Below are positions 34,114 to 42,703 of a stretch of 64,000 nt of DNA, in pieces (the first letter of the stretch is position 1; each line of letters opens with the position of its first letter). Both the position numbers and the translations under genes were made by a program. The notes under the pieces are model-generated. The model made no database searches. It was not told where the DNA came from and saw nothing but the letters and a program-made list of their open reading frames with translations. This stretch comes from Alteribacillus sp. YIM 98480 (GTDB lineage: Bacteria > Bacillota > Bacilli > Bacillales > Marinococcaceae): the NCBI RefSeq assembly GCF_009765375.1, contig NZ_VTOK01000019.1, positions 20,887 to 84,886 of the forward strand, read 5' to 3'.

Positions 34114-35547
34114 TTATCGTTTTCCTTCTATTGGAAGTTTAAGCGTAAATACCGTACTTCCAGGACTACTTTCTTTTAAGAAAAGGTCACCCTCCATGCT
34201 TTGGGCAATCATTTTACTAAATGGCAGTCCAAGCCCTAAACCGTGAGTGTCGTATTTTTTATTTTCACCTCGGTAAAACCGTTCAAAAATAAAATCTTTT
34301 TCCTCTTCTTTAATGCCCGGTCCATTATCTTCTACATTTATTTCGATCCAACCGGGCCTTTCTTTTTTTATCGAAATAGAAAGAATCCCATTTCTTTTAA
34401 CGGCTTGTTTTGCGTTGTTCAGTAGGTTTATCATTATTTGCTGAATCCGGATGGAATCCACCTTTGCGTATATATCGTCTTTTGGCAGATTTTTGTTTAT
34501 TTTTAGACCTTCTTCATCATTAGCTACCTGCCATTGATGAAGAATTTCTTTTATTAATTTATTTACTTCATATTTTTCTTTTGTAATCGGTATGGCATGT
34601 GCCGCAAAGGAGTTAAATTCAAGTAAATCAGCTACCATTGTTTTCATACGGTTTGCTTCATTTAATGAGACATTCAGAAAATCTTTCGCTTCCTCCCCAT
34701 GCACTACATCATCCCGAACTGCTTGAATAAGCCCTGTCATAGACGTGATGGGTGTTTTCAATTCGTGTGTCACCCCTGCAAGCAGTTCAGAACGAAGAGC
34801 TTCTAGCTGCTCGAGCCGGCTTGACATTTCTTTAAATGAATGAACGAGTTCGTGTACTTCTTGCTCTTTCATATTCTCTGGAAGTGTGAAGTTATAATTC
34901 TGTTCTTGGACATGTTTGGCAGCAACAGCTACATCTTGTATCGGCTTTGACAACTTTCTTGAAAGAAAATAAATAGTGGCCCAGCCAATTAGTGCCAGGG
35001 AGAAAAGCATTATCGCAAGCAGCCGGTACTCTTCATTCATCTGTGTGAGCTGATTGGCAGACTGAATAATAACTACCCAGCCAGCAGTTACCCCATCTGC
35101 TTGTATGGGTCGTTTTACGATATAAGAATGGGCTCCATTATCTAATTTGAGACGCTGCACTTCACTTTCAGCTTGTAGAATTCTTAGTGGGAACCTTTCT
35201 GATGTAAAAGGTTCTCTTTCAAATGGATTAGACAATACTCTTCCATTTGCATTGACAATATATATAATCGGATCTAGCTGCGTATCAATGATATTCTGGC
35301 GTTCTTGAATATACTCCAGTACGCCTTCTCTAGGAACTGTTTCTCCTGCTTGTTCCTCTACAAACCGATCAGCAATTTCTTGAGCTAAATATTTCGTAAC
35401 ATTTAAACGATGTTCAAGATTTGTATGACGAATCCATATTACAGACACGATCGCCACGACAATGAGACCAATAATCAACGTAATAAAATATCGTGTGGTC
35501 CAATAACGAAGTAATGAAATTTTCTTGTTGTTGTTATTCATATACAC
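34114..35547 (-). CDS. Membrane sensor histidine kinase (OmpR-system partner)
   Basis: About 477 residues. First membrane helix at 16-38 (FITLIIGLIVVAIVSVIW), extracytoplasmic sensor to ~170, second helix LLAIMLFSLALIGWATIYFL, then HAMP. The phosphorylated histidine is in GVTHELKTPITSM. The ATPase core has N-box INLLNNAKQAV, G1 DNGPGI, F-box FIFERFY and G2 GLGLGLPF. The start is GTG at 35547 or ATG at 35541, both inside the end of the regulator gene, so the two are translated together. It lies next to a secreted helical-repeat protein; the signal is unknown. Confidence 0.9.
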   Translation of the reverse strand: MYMNNNNKKISLLRYWTTRYFITLIIGLIVVAIVSVIWIRHTNLEHRLNVTKYLAQEIADRFVEEQAGETVPREGVLEYIQERQNIIDTQLDPIIYIVNANGRVLSNPFEREPFTSERFPLRILQAESEVQRLKLDNGAHSYIVKRPIQADGVTAGWVVIIQSANQLTQMNEEYRLLAIMLFSLALIGWATIYFLSRKLSKPIQDVAVAAKHVQEQNYNFTLPENMKEQEVHELVHSFKEMSSRLEQLEALRSELLAGVTHELKTPITSMTGLIQAVRDDVVHGEEAKDFLNVSLNEANRMKTMVADLLEFNSFAAHAIPITKEKYEVNKLIKEILHQWQVANDEEGLKINKNLPKDDIYAKVDSIRIQQIMINLLNNAKQAVKRNGILSISIKKERPGWIEINVEDNGPGIKEEEKDFIFERFYRGENKKYDTHGLGLGLPFSKMIAQSMEGDLFLKESSPGSTVFTLKLPIEGKR

Positions 35548-36217
35548 AAAATTGATACCCCAATCCTCGCAGCGTTTTTATTTCACCTTCTGTCTCCGGC
35601 CAGTTCTGGAGTGACTTTCTAATACGTTTGATGGATAAGTCCACCGCCCGGTCACTGCCTTCGTAATCTATTCCCCAGACATGTTCAATTAATTGTTCTC
35701 TATCAAATGTTTGATTCGGGTGTCTGGCAAGAAAAAATAACAAAGACAAATCCCTCGGTGTTAACGGCACATCCACACCATTTAGTTTAACACTATGGGC
35801 TCTTTCGTTAAGTGTTAAACTGCCATAGTGTTTAACTTCCTCTTCTTGCAGCGTTTGGCCTGTTCTGCGCAGCACCGCTTTCACTCTAGCAACTACCTCA
35901 CTCGCATCGAATGGTTTTGCGATGTAATCATCCGCCCCGCTATTTAACCCTTTCAAACGATAATCCACATCCCCGAGCGCTGTCAGCATGATAACAGCAC
36001 ATGCGCTTTCTTCACGGATTAGATCTAAAATACTCCATCCATCTTTTCCTGGTAGCATGACATCAACAAGAGCCAGGTCTGGCTGCATACTACGAAAAGC
36101 TGGCATAGCTTCATCTCCATGAAAAACTGCTTTCACTTCATATCCTTCTTTTTGCATATATGCTTGCAGCACTTTGCTGATCGCTGCTTCATCTTCTATA
36201 ATTAATATTTTGGTCAT
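35534..36217 (-). CDS. OmpR/PhoB-family response regulator
   Basis: 227 residues. Receiver domain with phosphoacceptor Asp in LALVDVMLPGKDGW (near 51) and YIAKPF lysine. The C-terminal winged helix contains LTPRDLSLLFFLARHPNQTFDREQLIEHVWG and VDLSIKRIRKSL. The stop overlaps the kinase start. It controls unknown genes; the neighbouring secreted protein at 36593 is a candidate target by position only. Confidence 0.92.
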   Translation of the reverse strand: MTKILIIEDEAAISKVLQAYMQKEGYEVKAVFHGDEAMPAFRSMQPDLALVDVMLPGKDGWSILDLIREESACAVIMLTALGDVDYRLKGLNSGADDYIAKPFDASEVVARVKAVLRRTGQTLQEEEVKHYGSLTLNERAHSVKLNGVDVPLTPRDLSLLFFLARHPNQTFDREQLIEHVWGIDYEGSDRAVDLSIKRIRKSLQNWPETEGEIKTLRGLGYQFCVYE

Positions 36218-36592
36218 TTATACGCTCACTCCTTCACTTTCCCTTTCAAAAAGGGACATGAAGATAGAATTATTACGTTCTGATAGTACTTTGAAAAACA
36301 CAGCTTACCGACAAAATTAAATGACAAGTTTTAGCTTTACTTATACTTTTGATAACTAGGAAATTAAACTTTCTTAAAGTATAAGAGAAATATGAGTCCA
36401 CTTCCAATTTTCATAAAAAATATTACTTTCCAAACAGTACAAAAGGAAACCCCCGATTTATGCATCAGGGATTTCCATATATCTATCAAAAGGGGGTCAA
36501 TGAAAAAGATAGCTTTTTGATCGCTTATTGTGTGCTGCTTTACAGCAAGGGGTTCTTTATATGCAGGCTGCTGGGGGACAGCGCTGCATTGT
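36218..36592. other. Gap with diverged REP-like repeat and terminator
   Basis: No gene. A diverged family-B element lies at 36292-36385 (GAAAAACACAGCTTACCG... ACAAGTTTTAGCTTTACTTATACTTTT, then AAATTAAACTTTCTTAAAGTATAAG). The terminator of the secreted-protein gene is at 36445-36476. Confidence 0.55.
36445..36476 (-). terminator. Intrinsic terminator after secreted repeat protein
   Basis: On the minus strand GGAAATCCCTGA pairs with TCGGGGGTTTCC over 12 bp with two T-G wobbles and a short loop, followed by TTTTG. Confidence 0.65.
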
Positions 36593-37234
36593 TTATTCAT
36601 ACATTAAGGGGTCAACATCATGCTTTCCGGCAGGGAAGATGTCTAAATGTTTTGCTTCTTCCTCATGTTGATTTACAATTTCGTCCAGTATTTCTTCTGA
36701 ACTTTTTCCGGCAGTTTCAATTCCGATCTCGTCTGCTGCCATCTGAACTTGTTTTGCTTTTATTTCTACCATAATCTGCTGTACTTCTTTACCATGGGGG
36801 TCAATGTTTAGTTCTGCTGCTTCTTTTTTTAGTTCTGCAAGGCTCACTTCTTTCACTAACTCATTTACATCTTTTCCGTTTGCCTCGATACCATAGTCTG
36901 CTGCTTTTTTCTTTAAAGCTTCTTCTCTCCCTTTTTCAGACAACGTTTCATTCTCTTTTTTATTTGAACCTATTCCTAATTGATTAATATATGGTTTGGT
37001 GGCTGCTGCATCTTTATTTAAAGTTTTTATCCTCATTTCCTTACTGCGTTTTTGATTAAAATTACTAGCTGCTTTGTTGGGAGAAAAGCTTATTTCGTTC
37101 TGATTTACTGCTTTTTTGGCAGCTATGCTGTCTGTGGATTGCTGGGCGGCACCTGCTAGACCTGGTGTGGTGCCAATTATTCCAATAGACAAAACGGATG
37201 CCAGAAGATAATTTTTTTTACGTTTCCATAGCAC
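36593..37234 (-). CDS. Secreted protein with four short helical repeats
   Basis: 213 residues, GTG start with AGGAGG 8 bases upstream. Signal peptide KRKKNYLLASVLSIGIIGTTPGLAGA, probable cut after residue ~29. The C-terminal half has about four repeats of ~25-30 residues with the pattern AAxxxGIxxxGKxxxEL: AADYGIEANGKDVNEL, AAELNIDPHGKEVQQI, AADEIGIETAGKSSEEI and EAKHLDIFPAGKHDVD. The pattern resembles SAP/HeH-like helix-extended-helix units. Not recognised as a known family; it could bind the cell wall or extracellular polymers. Lies upstream of the OmpR-type system, same strand. Confidence 0.7.
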   Translation of the reverse strand: MLWKRKKNYLLASVLSIGIIGTTPGLAGAAQQSTDSIAAKKAVNQNEISFSPNKAASNFNQKRSKEMRIKTLNKDAAATKPYINQLGIGSNKKENETLSEKGREEALKKKAADYGIEANGKDVNELVKEVSLAELKKEAAELNIDPHGKEVQQIMVEIKAKQVQMAADEIGIETAGKSSEEILDEIVNQHEEEAKHLDIFPAGKHDVDPLMYE

Positions 37235-37380
37235 CTCACTTCCCTCCTGGAATATTTGATTGGATCAGCTCTTGCCGATCACATTTTTAACTTTAAAGCA
37301 CCTATATGTCAGCATGATGTCAATCAAAAAACTTTTTCTCCAAATGTTATACGTTCTGTATGTGTATTTCGAATCGAAAA

Positions 37381-37407
37381 ACCGTCCCAGATTTTATCCG
37401 GGACGGT
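37381..37407 (-). terminator. Intrinsic terminator after SLC13 carrier
   Basis: ACCGTCCC and GGGACGGT form a perfect 8-bp stem, with TTTTCG following on the minus strand. It lies 10 bp past the carrier stop. Confidence 0.85.
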
Positions 37408-37416
37408 TCCTCCTGT

Positions 37417-39105
37417 TTATCTAAACTGTGATGGTATGCTTTGCAGGTCAATTCCCCATACGACTGGTAAATAAAAAGTTACAGATAACACAATGATAAT
37501 TATCGCGAGAATATTTAACCAAAAACCGTTTTGCACCATTTGAATAATTTTCAGTTTGCCTGTTCCAAATATGATAGCGTTTGGCGGCGTTCCGACTGGA
37601 AGCATAAATGCACAGTTTGCTGCCATCGCACACGGCACCATTAACGCATAAGGGTGTACGTTTAAGGCAAACGCCAAGGACGCTACGACAGGCAGTATCA
37701 TTGTACCCGTTGCTGTGTTTGAAGTTATCTCCGTTAAAAACAGCACCAATGCGGTTGCTACAAGTACGATAAGGATAAAGTTCATGCCTTCAAGGACAGT
37801 CAGTTGTTCACCAATCCAATTAGACAGCTCCGTTTCACTGAAACCAGCTGCAATCGCAAGACCTCCCCCGAATAGCAGAAGAATACCCCATGGAATTTCT
37901 CTGGAATCTTTCCATTCTAACAGCTTTGTTGCTTCTTTTTTCTTTGCCGGAATCATGAAAAGAAGCACCGTAGCTGTCATCGCAATCATTCCGTCACCGA
38001 TACCTGGAACACCTACGATGTCTTCCCAAATAAACGTACGTGTAATCCACATAAATGCAGCAAACAAGAAGACAGAAAGCACTGCTTTTTCTTCGTACGA
38101 TATATTTCCAAGGGCCGTTTTTTCACGCTGAATGAGTTCACGTCCGCCCGGAAGCTGCTGCATGTTAATTGGATAGACAATACGTGTAAGATACAGCCAT
38201 GCACTAACCAATAAAATGGCAACAAGAGGTACTGCAAACGCCATCCAGCCTGCAAAAGAGATTTGAACGCCATAAAGACTATCAACGGTCCCCGCTAGAA
38301 TGCTGTTTGGCGGTGTTCCAATTAATGTCCCAAGCCCGCCGATAGTACCGGAATAACCGATACCAAAAATGATGGCTTTTTCAAACTTAGGAACATCAAC
38401 CTCATGCTTGTCTCCTTTCACAGCTTGTGACACTTGATATGTTATCGCTAAACCGATTGGTATCATCATCATAACAGCCGCTGTATTAGAAACCCACATG
38501 GAAAGAAAACCGCTGGCAATCATAAATCCTAATATGATTTTTCTTGTGCTTGTCCCAATAATTGAGATAATATTCAGAGCAATTCGCTTATGAAGATCCC
38601 ATTTCTCCATTGCTGTTGCAATAAAGAAACCACCAAGAAATAAGAAAATAATGTTATCTCCATAGGCGGAAAAAACTGTATCCCCATCTAGAGCTCCTGT
38701 AATTGGCAATAGAATAATCGGCAAAAGGGAAGTCGCTGGAATGGGAATAGCTTCTGTAATCCACCAGGTTGCGATCCACAGAGTCGATGCCAATACGGCT
38801 TTTGCTTCTGGATTCAACCCTTCTGGATTAAAAAACAACAATGTAAATATAAACAATAAAGGCCCCAATAGAAGTCCTATAAACTGTGCTCTTGTGTAAG
38901 CTGGTTTTTCCTCGTCATCACCTGATTTTCCTCCTGGTCCGCCTGGGCCTCCCGGACCGCTTCCAACAGCTGAATCTGCTTGATGCTTTTTTGTTTCCGC
39001 AGCCTTTCCTGCTTGTCTTATTTGTGAGAAAGTCAGCAGCTTTTTTGTCTGCGCATGGGACGACCAAAGGCTTTTCCAAACGGAAGCTGCAGTTCCTTTA
39101 GACAT
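37417..39105 (-). CDS. SLC13/DASS sodium:carboxylate symporter
   Basis: 562 residues from the ATG at 39105, which has GGGAGGAG at 6-8 bases; the frame extends upstream without a better site. Family signatures: ITEAIPIPATSLLPIILLP, GGFFIATAMEKWDLHKRIAL, SNTAAVMMMIPIGLAI, GTLIGTPPNSIL and the C-terminal TSNTATGTMILPVVASLAF, NCAFMLPVGTPPNAIIFGTG (the two SNT sodium/carboxylate sites). The first ~75 residues form a soluble extension with a GPGGPGGPGG stretch, unusual for SdcS-like carriers. It imports a dicarboxylate or citrate-like acid. A cre-like site lies just upstream, and a CitA/CitB-type system is encoded next. Confidence 0.9.
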   Translation of the reverse strand: MSKGTAASVWKSLWSSHAQTKKLLTFSQIRQAGKAAETKKHQADSAVGSGPGGPGGPGGKSGDDEEKPAYTRAQFIGLLLGPLLFIFTLLFFNPEGLNPEAKAVLASTLWIATWWITEAIPIPATSLLPIILLPITGALDGDTVFSAYGDNIIFLFLGGFFIATAMEKWDLHKRIALNIISIIGTSTRKIILGFMIASGFLSMWVSNTAAVMMMIPIGLAITYQVSQAVKGDKHEVDVPKFEKAIIFGIGYSGTIGGLGTLIGTPPNSILAGTVDSLYGVQISFAGWMAFAVPLVAILLVSAWLYLTRIVYPINMQQLPGGRELIQREKTALGNISYEEKAVLSVFLFAAFMWITRTFIWEDIVGVPGIGDGMIAMTATVLLFMIPAKKKEATKLLEWKDSREIPWGILLLFGGGLAIAAGFSETELSNWIGEQLTVLEGMNFILIVLVATALVLFLTEITSNTATGTMILPVVASLAFALNVHPYALMVPCAMAANCAFMLPVGTPPNAIIFGTGKLKIIQMVQNGFWLNILAIIIIVLSVTFYLPVVWGIDLQSIPSQFR

Positions 39106-39125
39106 AAAAACTCCTCCCTTCATGA

Positions 39126-39139
39126 TGTAAACGTTTTCT
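39126..39139. promoter_or_regulatory. cre-like site (CcpA) before the SLC13 gene
   Basis: TGTAAACGTTTTCT matches the catabolite-response consensus TGWAANCGNTNWCA except for the last base. It lies 20 bp upstream of the ATG, where bound CcpA would block expression when glucose is present. Confidence 0.65.
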
Positions 39140-39244
39140 AATCACTATAAAAGATAGAAGGGTGAAAATATACCTTTCGTAAGTAATCCAAGTTTTTTGT
39201 AACTAAAAAAAGTAAGAAAAGGATTAAAAAGAAAGCAGCCAGGT

Positions 39245-39970
39245 TTATTCTTTATCTGCTGCCATGAATGTGTTGATCACATCTATTTTCTCTATCCTTA
39301 AGCAAAATTGGTGACGTGGTCTTCCGGTTGATTGGTAAATAACATCAGCTTCTAACACATCGACGTCAACTAAATAATGTAAGTATTTCCTCACAGACAC
39401 CCTTGAAATTCCAGTTGCTTCAGCTATATCTTTGGCTGAAAACGTTCGATCCTGCCATGCTTTTATTTGTTTGGCAATACGGGCAAACGTAATAGGGGTA
39501 AGCCCTTTTGGCAGTGAGGGGGGCTTTCCCTCTGATTCCTCTCTGTTTAATAAAAATGGATCCAGTTCTTCCTGACTCACTGCTTCTGCCTCGTTAATAA
39601 AAGCCTGCTTTTTCTTATAAAGAAGCAAAGACTCCCTAAAACGCTCAAAATCAAATGGCTTAATTAAATAATCAACGGCACCGTAACGAAGAGCTGTCTG
39701 AACGGAGTAATTGTCATTTGCAGCTGTAATAATGATAACGTCTACAGGTCTGCCGCTTTTTCTAAGTTCCATTAGCATCTCAAGCCCGGTGGTTTTTGAC
39801 ATATAAACATCTAATAAAAGCAAATCCACCTCCTCTCTCTTTAAAAATTCCCATGCTTGTGCTACATTATGCACCACTCCGGCAGCTTCAAATCCGTCCA
39901 CTTTTTCCACGTACACTCGATTAAACTTTGCTACCATTGGATCGTCTTCTACAATTAATATCTTTATCAT
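39245..39970 (-). CDS. CitB/DcuR-family response regulator
   Basis: 241 residues. Receiver Asp in DLLLLDVYMSKTTGLEML, lysine in YLIKPFDFERF. The C-terminal helix-turn-helix (FSAKDIAEATGISRVSVRKYLHYL) is typical of regulators paired with citrate/dicarboxylate sensor kinases. Its start overlaps the kinase stop by four bases. It probably activates the SLC13 carrier gene directly downstream on the same strand. Confidence 0.92.
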   Translation of the reverse strand: MIKILIVEDDPMVAKFNRVYVEKVDGFEAAGVVHNVAQAWEFLKREEVDLLLLDVYMSKTTGLEMLMELRKSGRPVDVIIITAANDNYSVQTALRYGAVDYLIKPFDFERFRESLLLYKKKQAFINEAEAVSQEELDPFLLNREESEGKPPSLPKGLTPITFARIAKQIKAWQDRTFSAKDIAEATGISRVSVRKYLHYLVDVDVLEADVIYQSTGRPRHQFCLRIEKIDVINTFMAADKE

Positions 39971-41577
39971 GCTTTTTCACCTTCATATGGAATCTTCACT
40001 TTAAAAATGGTTCCTTGCTCCTCTTCTGTTCTCACACTAATGGTGCCATTTAACTCTTGCAGAGCTTTATTTATTAAGTACATACCTAGGCCTCTATTTT
40101 CCCCTTTTGTAGAACGTCCTTTCCTAAATAATTGTTTCACGTTCGTTTCACTCATCCCAGGTCCATTGTCTTTCATTATAAAATGAAAATACCCATCTAT
40201 ATAATTAATAGTCATTTCTATTCGTTTATCTTCCTGATCTGCTATGGCCTCGAATGCATTATCGCTTAAATTTCCAATGATGGTAATAAGGGCATCTATT
40301 TTTTCTGTGTCCTTTAATATTGGCAGCGGGAAATCGCCATTTATTTCAACCTTTGTCCCTCTTTCTTGAAAATGGTTGAGTTTATTCAACAAAAAACCTG
40401 CTAACACGGGATCCTTCACGACACGGGATATAGAACCTACTTCTTGTTGATAAGCTTTCGATATTTGTTTTATATAATCCTTAAGCTCTTGATAGGATTC
40501 TGTATGTACCATTGCTGACATTACGTGCAGTTTATTCATAAATTCATGGGTTTTCTCACGCAAGGTTTCTGCATAATGTTTCGCACCTGTCAGCTGTTCT
40601 ACAAGGGATGCTAGTTCTGATTTGTCTCGAAACGTTGCCAAAGCCCCGACTACCTGCCCATTTATAATTACTGGCACTCGGCTTTCGACCAATACCACCC
40701 CATTTAAAATGTGTTCTTGGTCGAATTCAGCTGTTTGATGAGTAAGTACTTGCTTTAACGATGAAGATTTTAAAAAATATTCTGCATCCTGTCCGATTGG
40801 ATTTTTTATTAAACCAGTTTTTCTAAAAAGCTCTTTAGCAGCATCATTAGCAACAACAATCGTGCCTGTGTCATCAATAGCTATAATTCCTTCCCGAACG
40901 GATGCAAGCATAGCTTCTCTTTCTTGAAGAAGCTGTGCTATTTCTTTTGGCTCGAGACCATGAAGCGTTCGTTTGACGCGCCGGGCCAAAAAGACAGCAC
41001 CAATAATACCAGCCAGCATGCCAGCTCCTGTACCAAGATAGACCATGCGTTGTTGCTTCATGACAACACTTTCTACATTATCTAATAAAATACCGACAGA
41101 AACGACCCCGATTTGTCCGCCATTTTCGTTCCAAATCGGTACAAAAGAACGAAGCGACTCCCCAAGTGTCCCTTCTGCAACAGAAGTGTAGCGTTCTCCT
41201 TGAAATGCCCTGTCTTCATCTCCTCCAACAAAATACTGACCTATCCGCTCTTCCACTGGGTGAGACTGTCGAATACGGTTCATATCCATGACCACAATAT
41301 ATTCCACATTGGTGTTTGCCTGTACGTCTTGGGTATATGATTGAATGGTTTCCGACGGTTCTCTATCTGCTAACCCTTCCATTACAACCGGCGCACGGCT
41401 TACCGTATTTGCAATATTCATCGTTTTATCTTCTAGAGTTTCTCTTGCCTTTTCTGATGTATCCCTTCCAATTAATAAACCTGTCACAGATAATGCGACA
41501 ATGAGAACGAGACATACAAGCAATGTGATCCACGTTTGCAGTCTAAGTGTTTTGTGTTTGTGAAAAAATCCTTTCAT
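39967..41577 (-). CDS. CitA/DcuS-family sensor histidine kinase
   Basis: 536 residues: a membrane helix at 16-38, an extracellular PAS-like sensor with the binding-site pattern HPVEERIGQ and GTLGESLRSFVPIW, a second helix at ~180-198, a cytoplasmic PAS domain, and a kinase core with THEFMNKLHVM (phosphorylated His), N-box LSDNAFEAI, DNGPGM and GENRGLGMYLINKAL. It senses di- or tricarboxylates outside the cell. AAGGAGATATAT precedes the ATG. Confidence 0.92.
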   Translation of the reverse strand: MKGFFHKHKTLRLQTWITLLVCLVLIVALSVTGLLIGRDTSEKARETLEDKTMNIANTVSRAPVVMEGLADREPSETIQSYTQDVQANTNVEYIVVMDMNRIRQSHPVEERIGQYFVGGDEDRAFQGERYTSVAEGTLGESLRSFVPIWNENGGQIGVVSVGILLDNVESVVMKQQRMVYLGTGAGMLAGIIGAVFLARRVKRTLHGLEPKEIAQLLQEREAMLASVREGIIAIDDTGTIVVANDAAKELFRKTGLIKNPIGQDAEYFLKSSSLKQVLTHQTAEFDQEHILNGVVLVESRVPVIINGQVVGALATFRDKSELASLVEQLTGAKHYAETLREKTHEFMNKLHVMSAMVHTESYQELKDYIKQISKAYQQEVGSISRVVKDPVLAGFLLNKLNHFQERGTKVEINGDFPLPILKDTEKIDALITIIGNLSDNAFEAIADQEDKRIEMTINYIDGYFHFIMKDNGPGMSETNVKQLFRKGRSTKGENRGLGMYLINKALQELNGTISVRTEEEQGTIFKVKIPYEGEKA

Positions 41578-42086
41578 ATATATCTCCTTGACTACGTGTT
41601 CTGTTCATCTAATGTACTATATCCAAAAGGGTGAGTCTATTTTCTTTTTTAACCATACTAGGTACTAATGTTTAGATGAGACGTGCTGTAATCTATCAAA
41701 AAAAGCACTTTCCTTTGTACTGATCAAAAAGTATTAGATTATGTCGAAGCAAGACGACGATATTCACTGCGACAAGCCGAGTTGTTCTATGAGTGCGGAT
41801 TTCTCTTTTCGATATATACAACCAGATTTGTGAACTTTTTCATCAATATCTATAAGTGATGATTTTTCTCCATTATAAATCCTTTTCATGCTCTCTGCGG
41901 TGACCATCAGTCATAAAAGTCATACTATTATAACGGTTTAAAAGAGCCACAACCCTTTTTGTTTCCCTATAAATTACGACTTTTCTATTATTTATTACAA
42001 TTATATTACATGATAATATGTATGCTAAATAAATGTTTTTCCAAATGATTCTATTTTTTGGTACGAAAAACAAGGAGGAATTTCTG
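41578..42086. other. Gap with possible gene remnant
   Basis: About 509 bp with no intact gene. A coding-like stretch at 41731-41859 is described separately. The rest is AT-rich, with no strong structure seen. Confidence 0.5.
41731..41859 (+). pseudogene. Possible remnant of a small gene
   Basis: The plus frame reads VLDYVEARRRYSLRQAELFY, then ECGFLFSIYTTRF..., ending in TGA. It has the look of real protein (amphipathic, charged) and stays open for 43 codons, but has no ATG/GTG/TTG start with a binding site, and the frame upstream is closed by a stop ~65 bases earlier. It may be the decayed end of a small protein gene. Weak evidence. Confidence 0.3.
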
Positions 42087-42266
42087 TTGAACGAAGATAA
42101 ACCATACGTCGAGTTGCTGCTGTCCTCTCCTAATCCGCATACAAGCTTTTTATCCTTATCGCAGACCATTTGGAACCAACAAGATGTCACAACCTGCGCA
42201 AAAAAGAATGCGCTGCAAAAAGTGGTTGAGGCCTATGAAGAAATCTGTCAAAACATGCACCGTTAA
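42087..42266 (+). CDS. Small uncharacterised protein, 59 residues
   Basis: TTG start with AAGGAGG 8 bases upstream. The protein begins NEDKPYVELLLSSPNPH and has a conserved-looking centre SFLSLSQTIWNQQDVTTCAKK, ending in a charged helix LQKVVEAYEEICQNMHR. A single cysteine-rich turn (TTCAKK) is notable. No transmembrane segment. Not recognised. A longer frame from 42033 starts before the ribosome binding site and is less likely. Confidence 0.6.
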   Translation: MNEDKPYVELLLSSPNPHTSFLSLSQTIWNQQDVTTCAKKNALQKVVEAYEEICQNMHR

Positions 42267-42316
42267 GTGACTTTTTTTTCCACCATTAGAAATCATCTTC
42301 TATTACATTCATATTA

Positions 42317-42339
42317 CACCCAACCTTTATGGTTGGGTG
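42317..42339 (+). terminator. Hairpin after the 59-residue gene
   Basis: CACCCAACC and GGTTGGGTG form a perfect 9-bp stem with a TTTAT loop. The following AATTGTATT is only moderately T-rich. Confidence 0.5.
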
Positions 42340-42362
42340 AATTGTATTATATAACGTATTCC

Positions 42363-42475
42363 TAGCGCTTCCTTCCTCTTTAACAGCGCTTCCCCTCTTT
42401 TCCGGTCTCTCCCCTTGAGATTCAGCGCTTTTCCTCTTTGCTTCAGCTCTTCTCTTCTTTATTCCAGCACTTCCT
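42363..42475. repeat. Iteron array, family C
   Basis: TAGCGCTTCC, CAGCGCTTCC, TTCAGCGCTTTTCC, TTCAGCTCTTCTC and CCAGCACTTCC in succession. The 20-mer CTCTCCCCTTGAGATTCAGC at 42407-42426 is identical to 51865-51884 in the array of the thiamine operon. Confidence 0.7.
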
Positions 42476-42485
42476 TGACCAATGT

Positions 42486-42575
42486 TATTATTAAAACCGC
42501 CGAGTCCTATGGCGGAAGACGTAGTTTCACTTATATTTTTTTCCTTTTACAAAGTTAAATAATGTTCCTAAAGTA
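42486..42575 (+). repeat. REP-like hairpin repeat, family B
   Basis: AAACCGCCGAGTCCTATGGCGG, then AAGACGTAGTTTCACTTATA and the tail ACAAAGTTAAATAATGTTCC. The left arm is shortened. Confidence 0.55.
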
Positions 42576-42601
42576 CAATTGAATCACAAACCTAAACTTT
42601 G

Positions 42602-42637
42602 CATGGGTGATGCTAACCATTTGGCTGATCCCATGCT
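42602..42637 (+). promoter_or_regulatory. Inverted repeat in the leader of the MFS gene
   Basis: GCATGGG and CCCATGC, perfect 7-bp arms around ~22 bases, ~65 bp before the start codon. No T-run follows, so it is more likely an operator or a regulatory RNA hairpin than a terminator. Confidence 0.35.
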
Positions 42638-42703
42638 CCGCGTTTATAATAGATATATACTTATAATATATTGCCAGGCGCTTATTTAAAAAGGATGTTT
42701 TCG

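Larger units (their letters stand above)
42267..42703. other. Gap with terminator, iterons, REP-like repeat and leader hairpin
   Basis: No gene. In order: a hairpin at 42317-42339, family-C iterons at 42363-42475, a family-B element at 42486-42575, and an inverted repeat at 42602-42637 before the MFS gene. Confidence 0.6.

Noticed and set aside
41873..42190. 105-codon minus frame opposite the 59-residue gene
   Set aside because: Overlaps a better-supported gene on the other strand and has no clear start signal.
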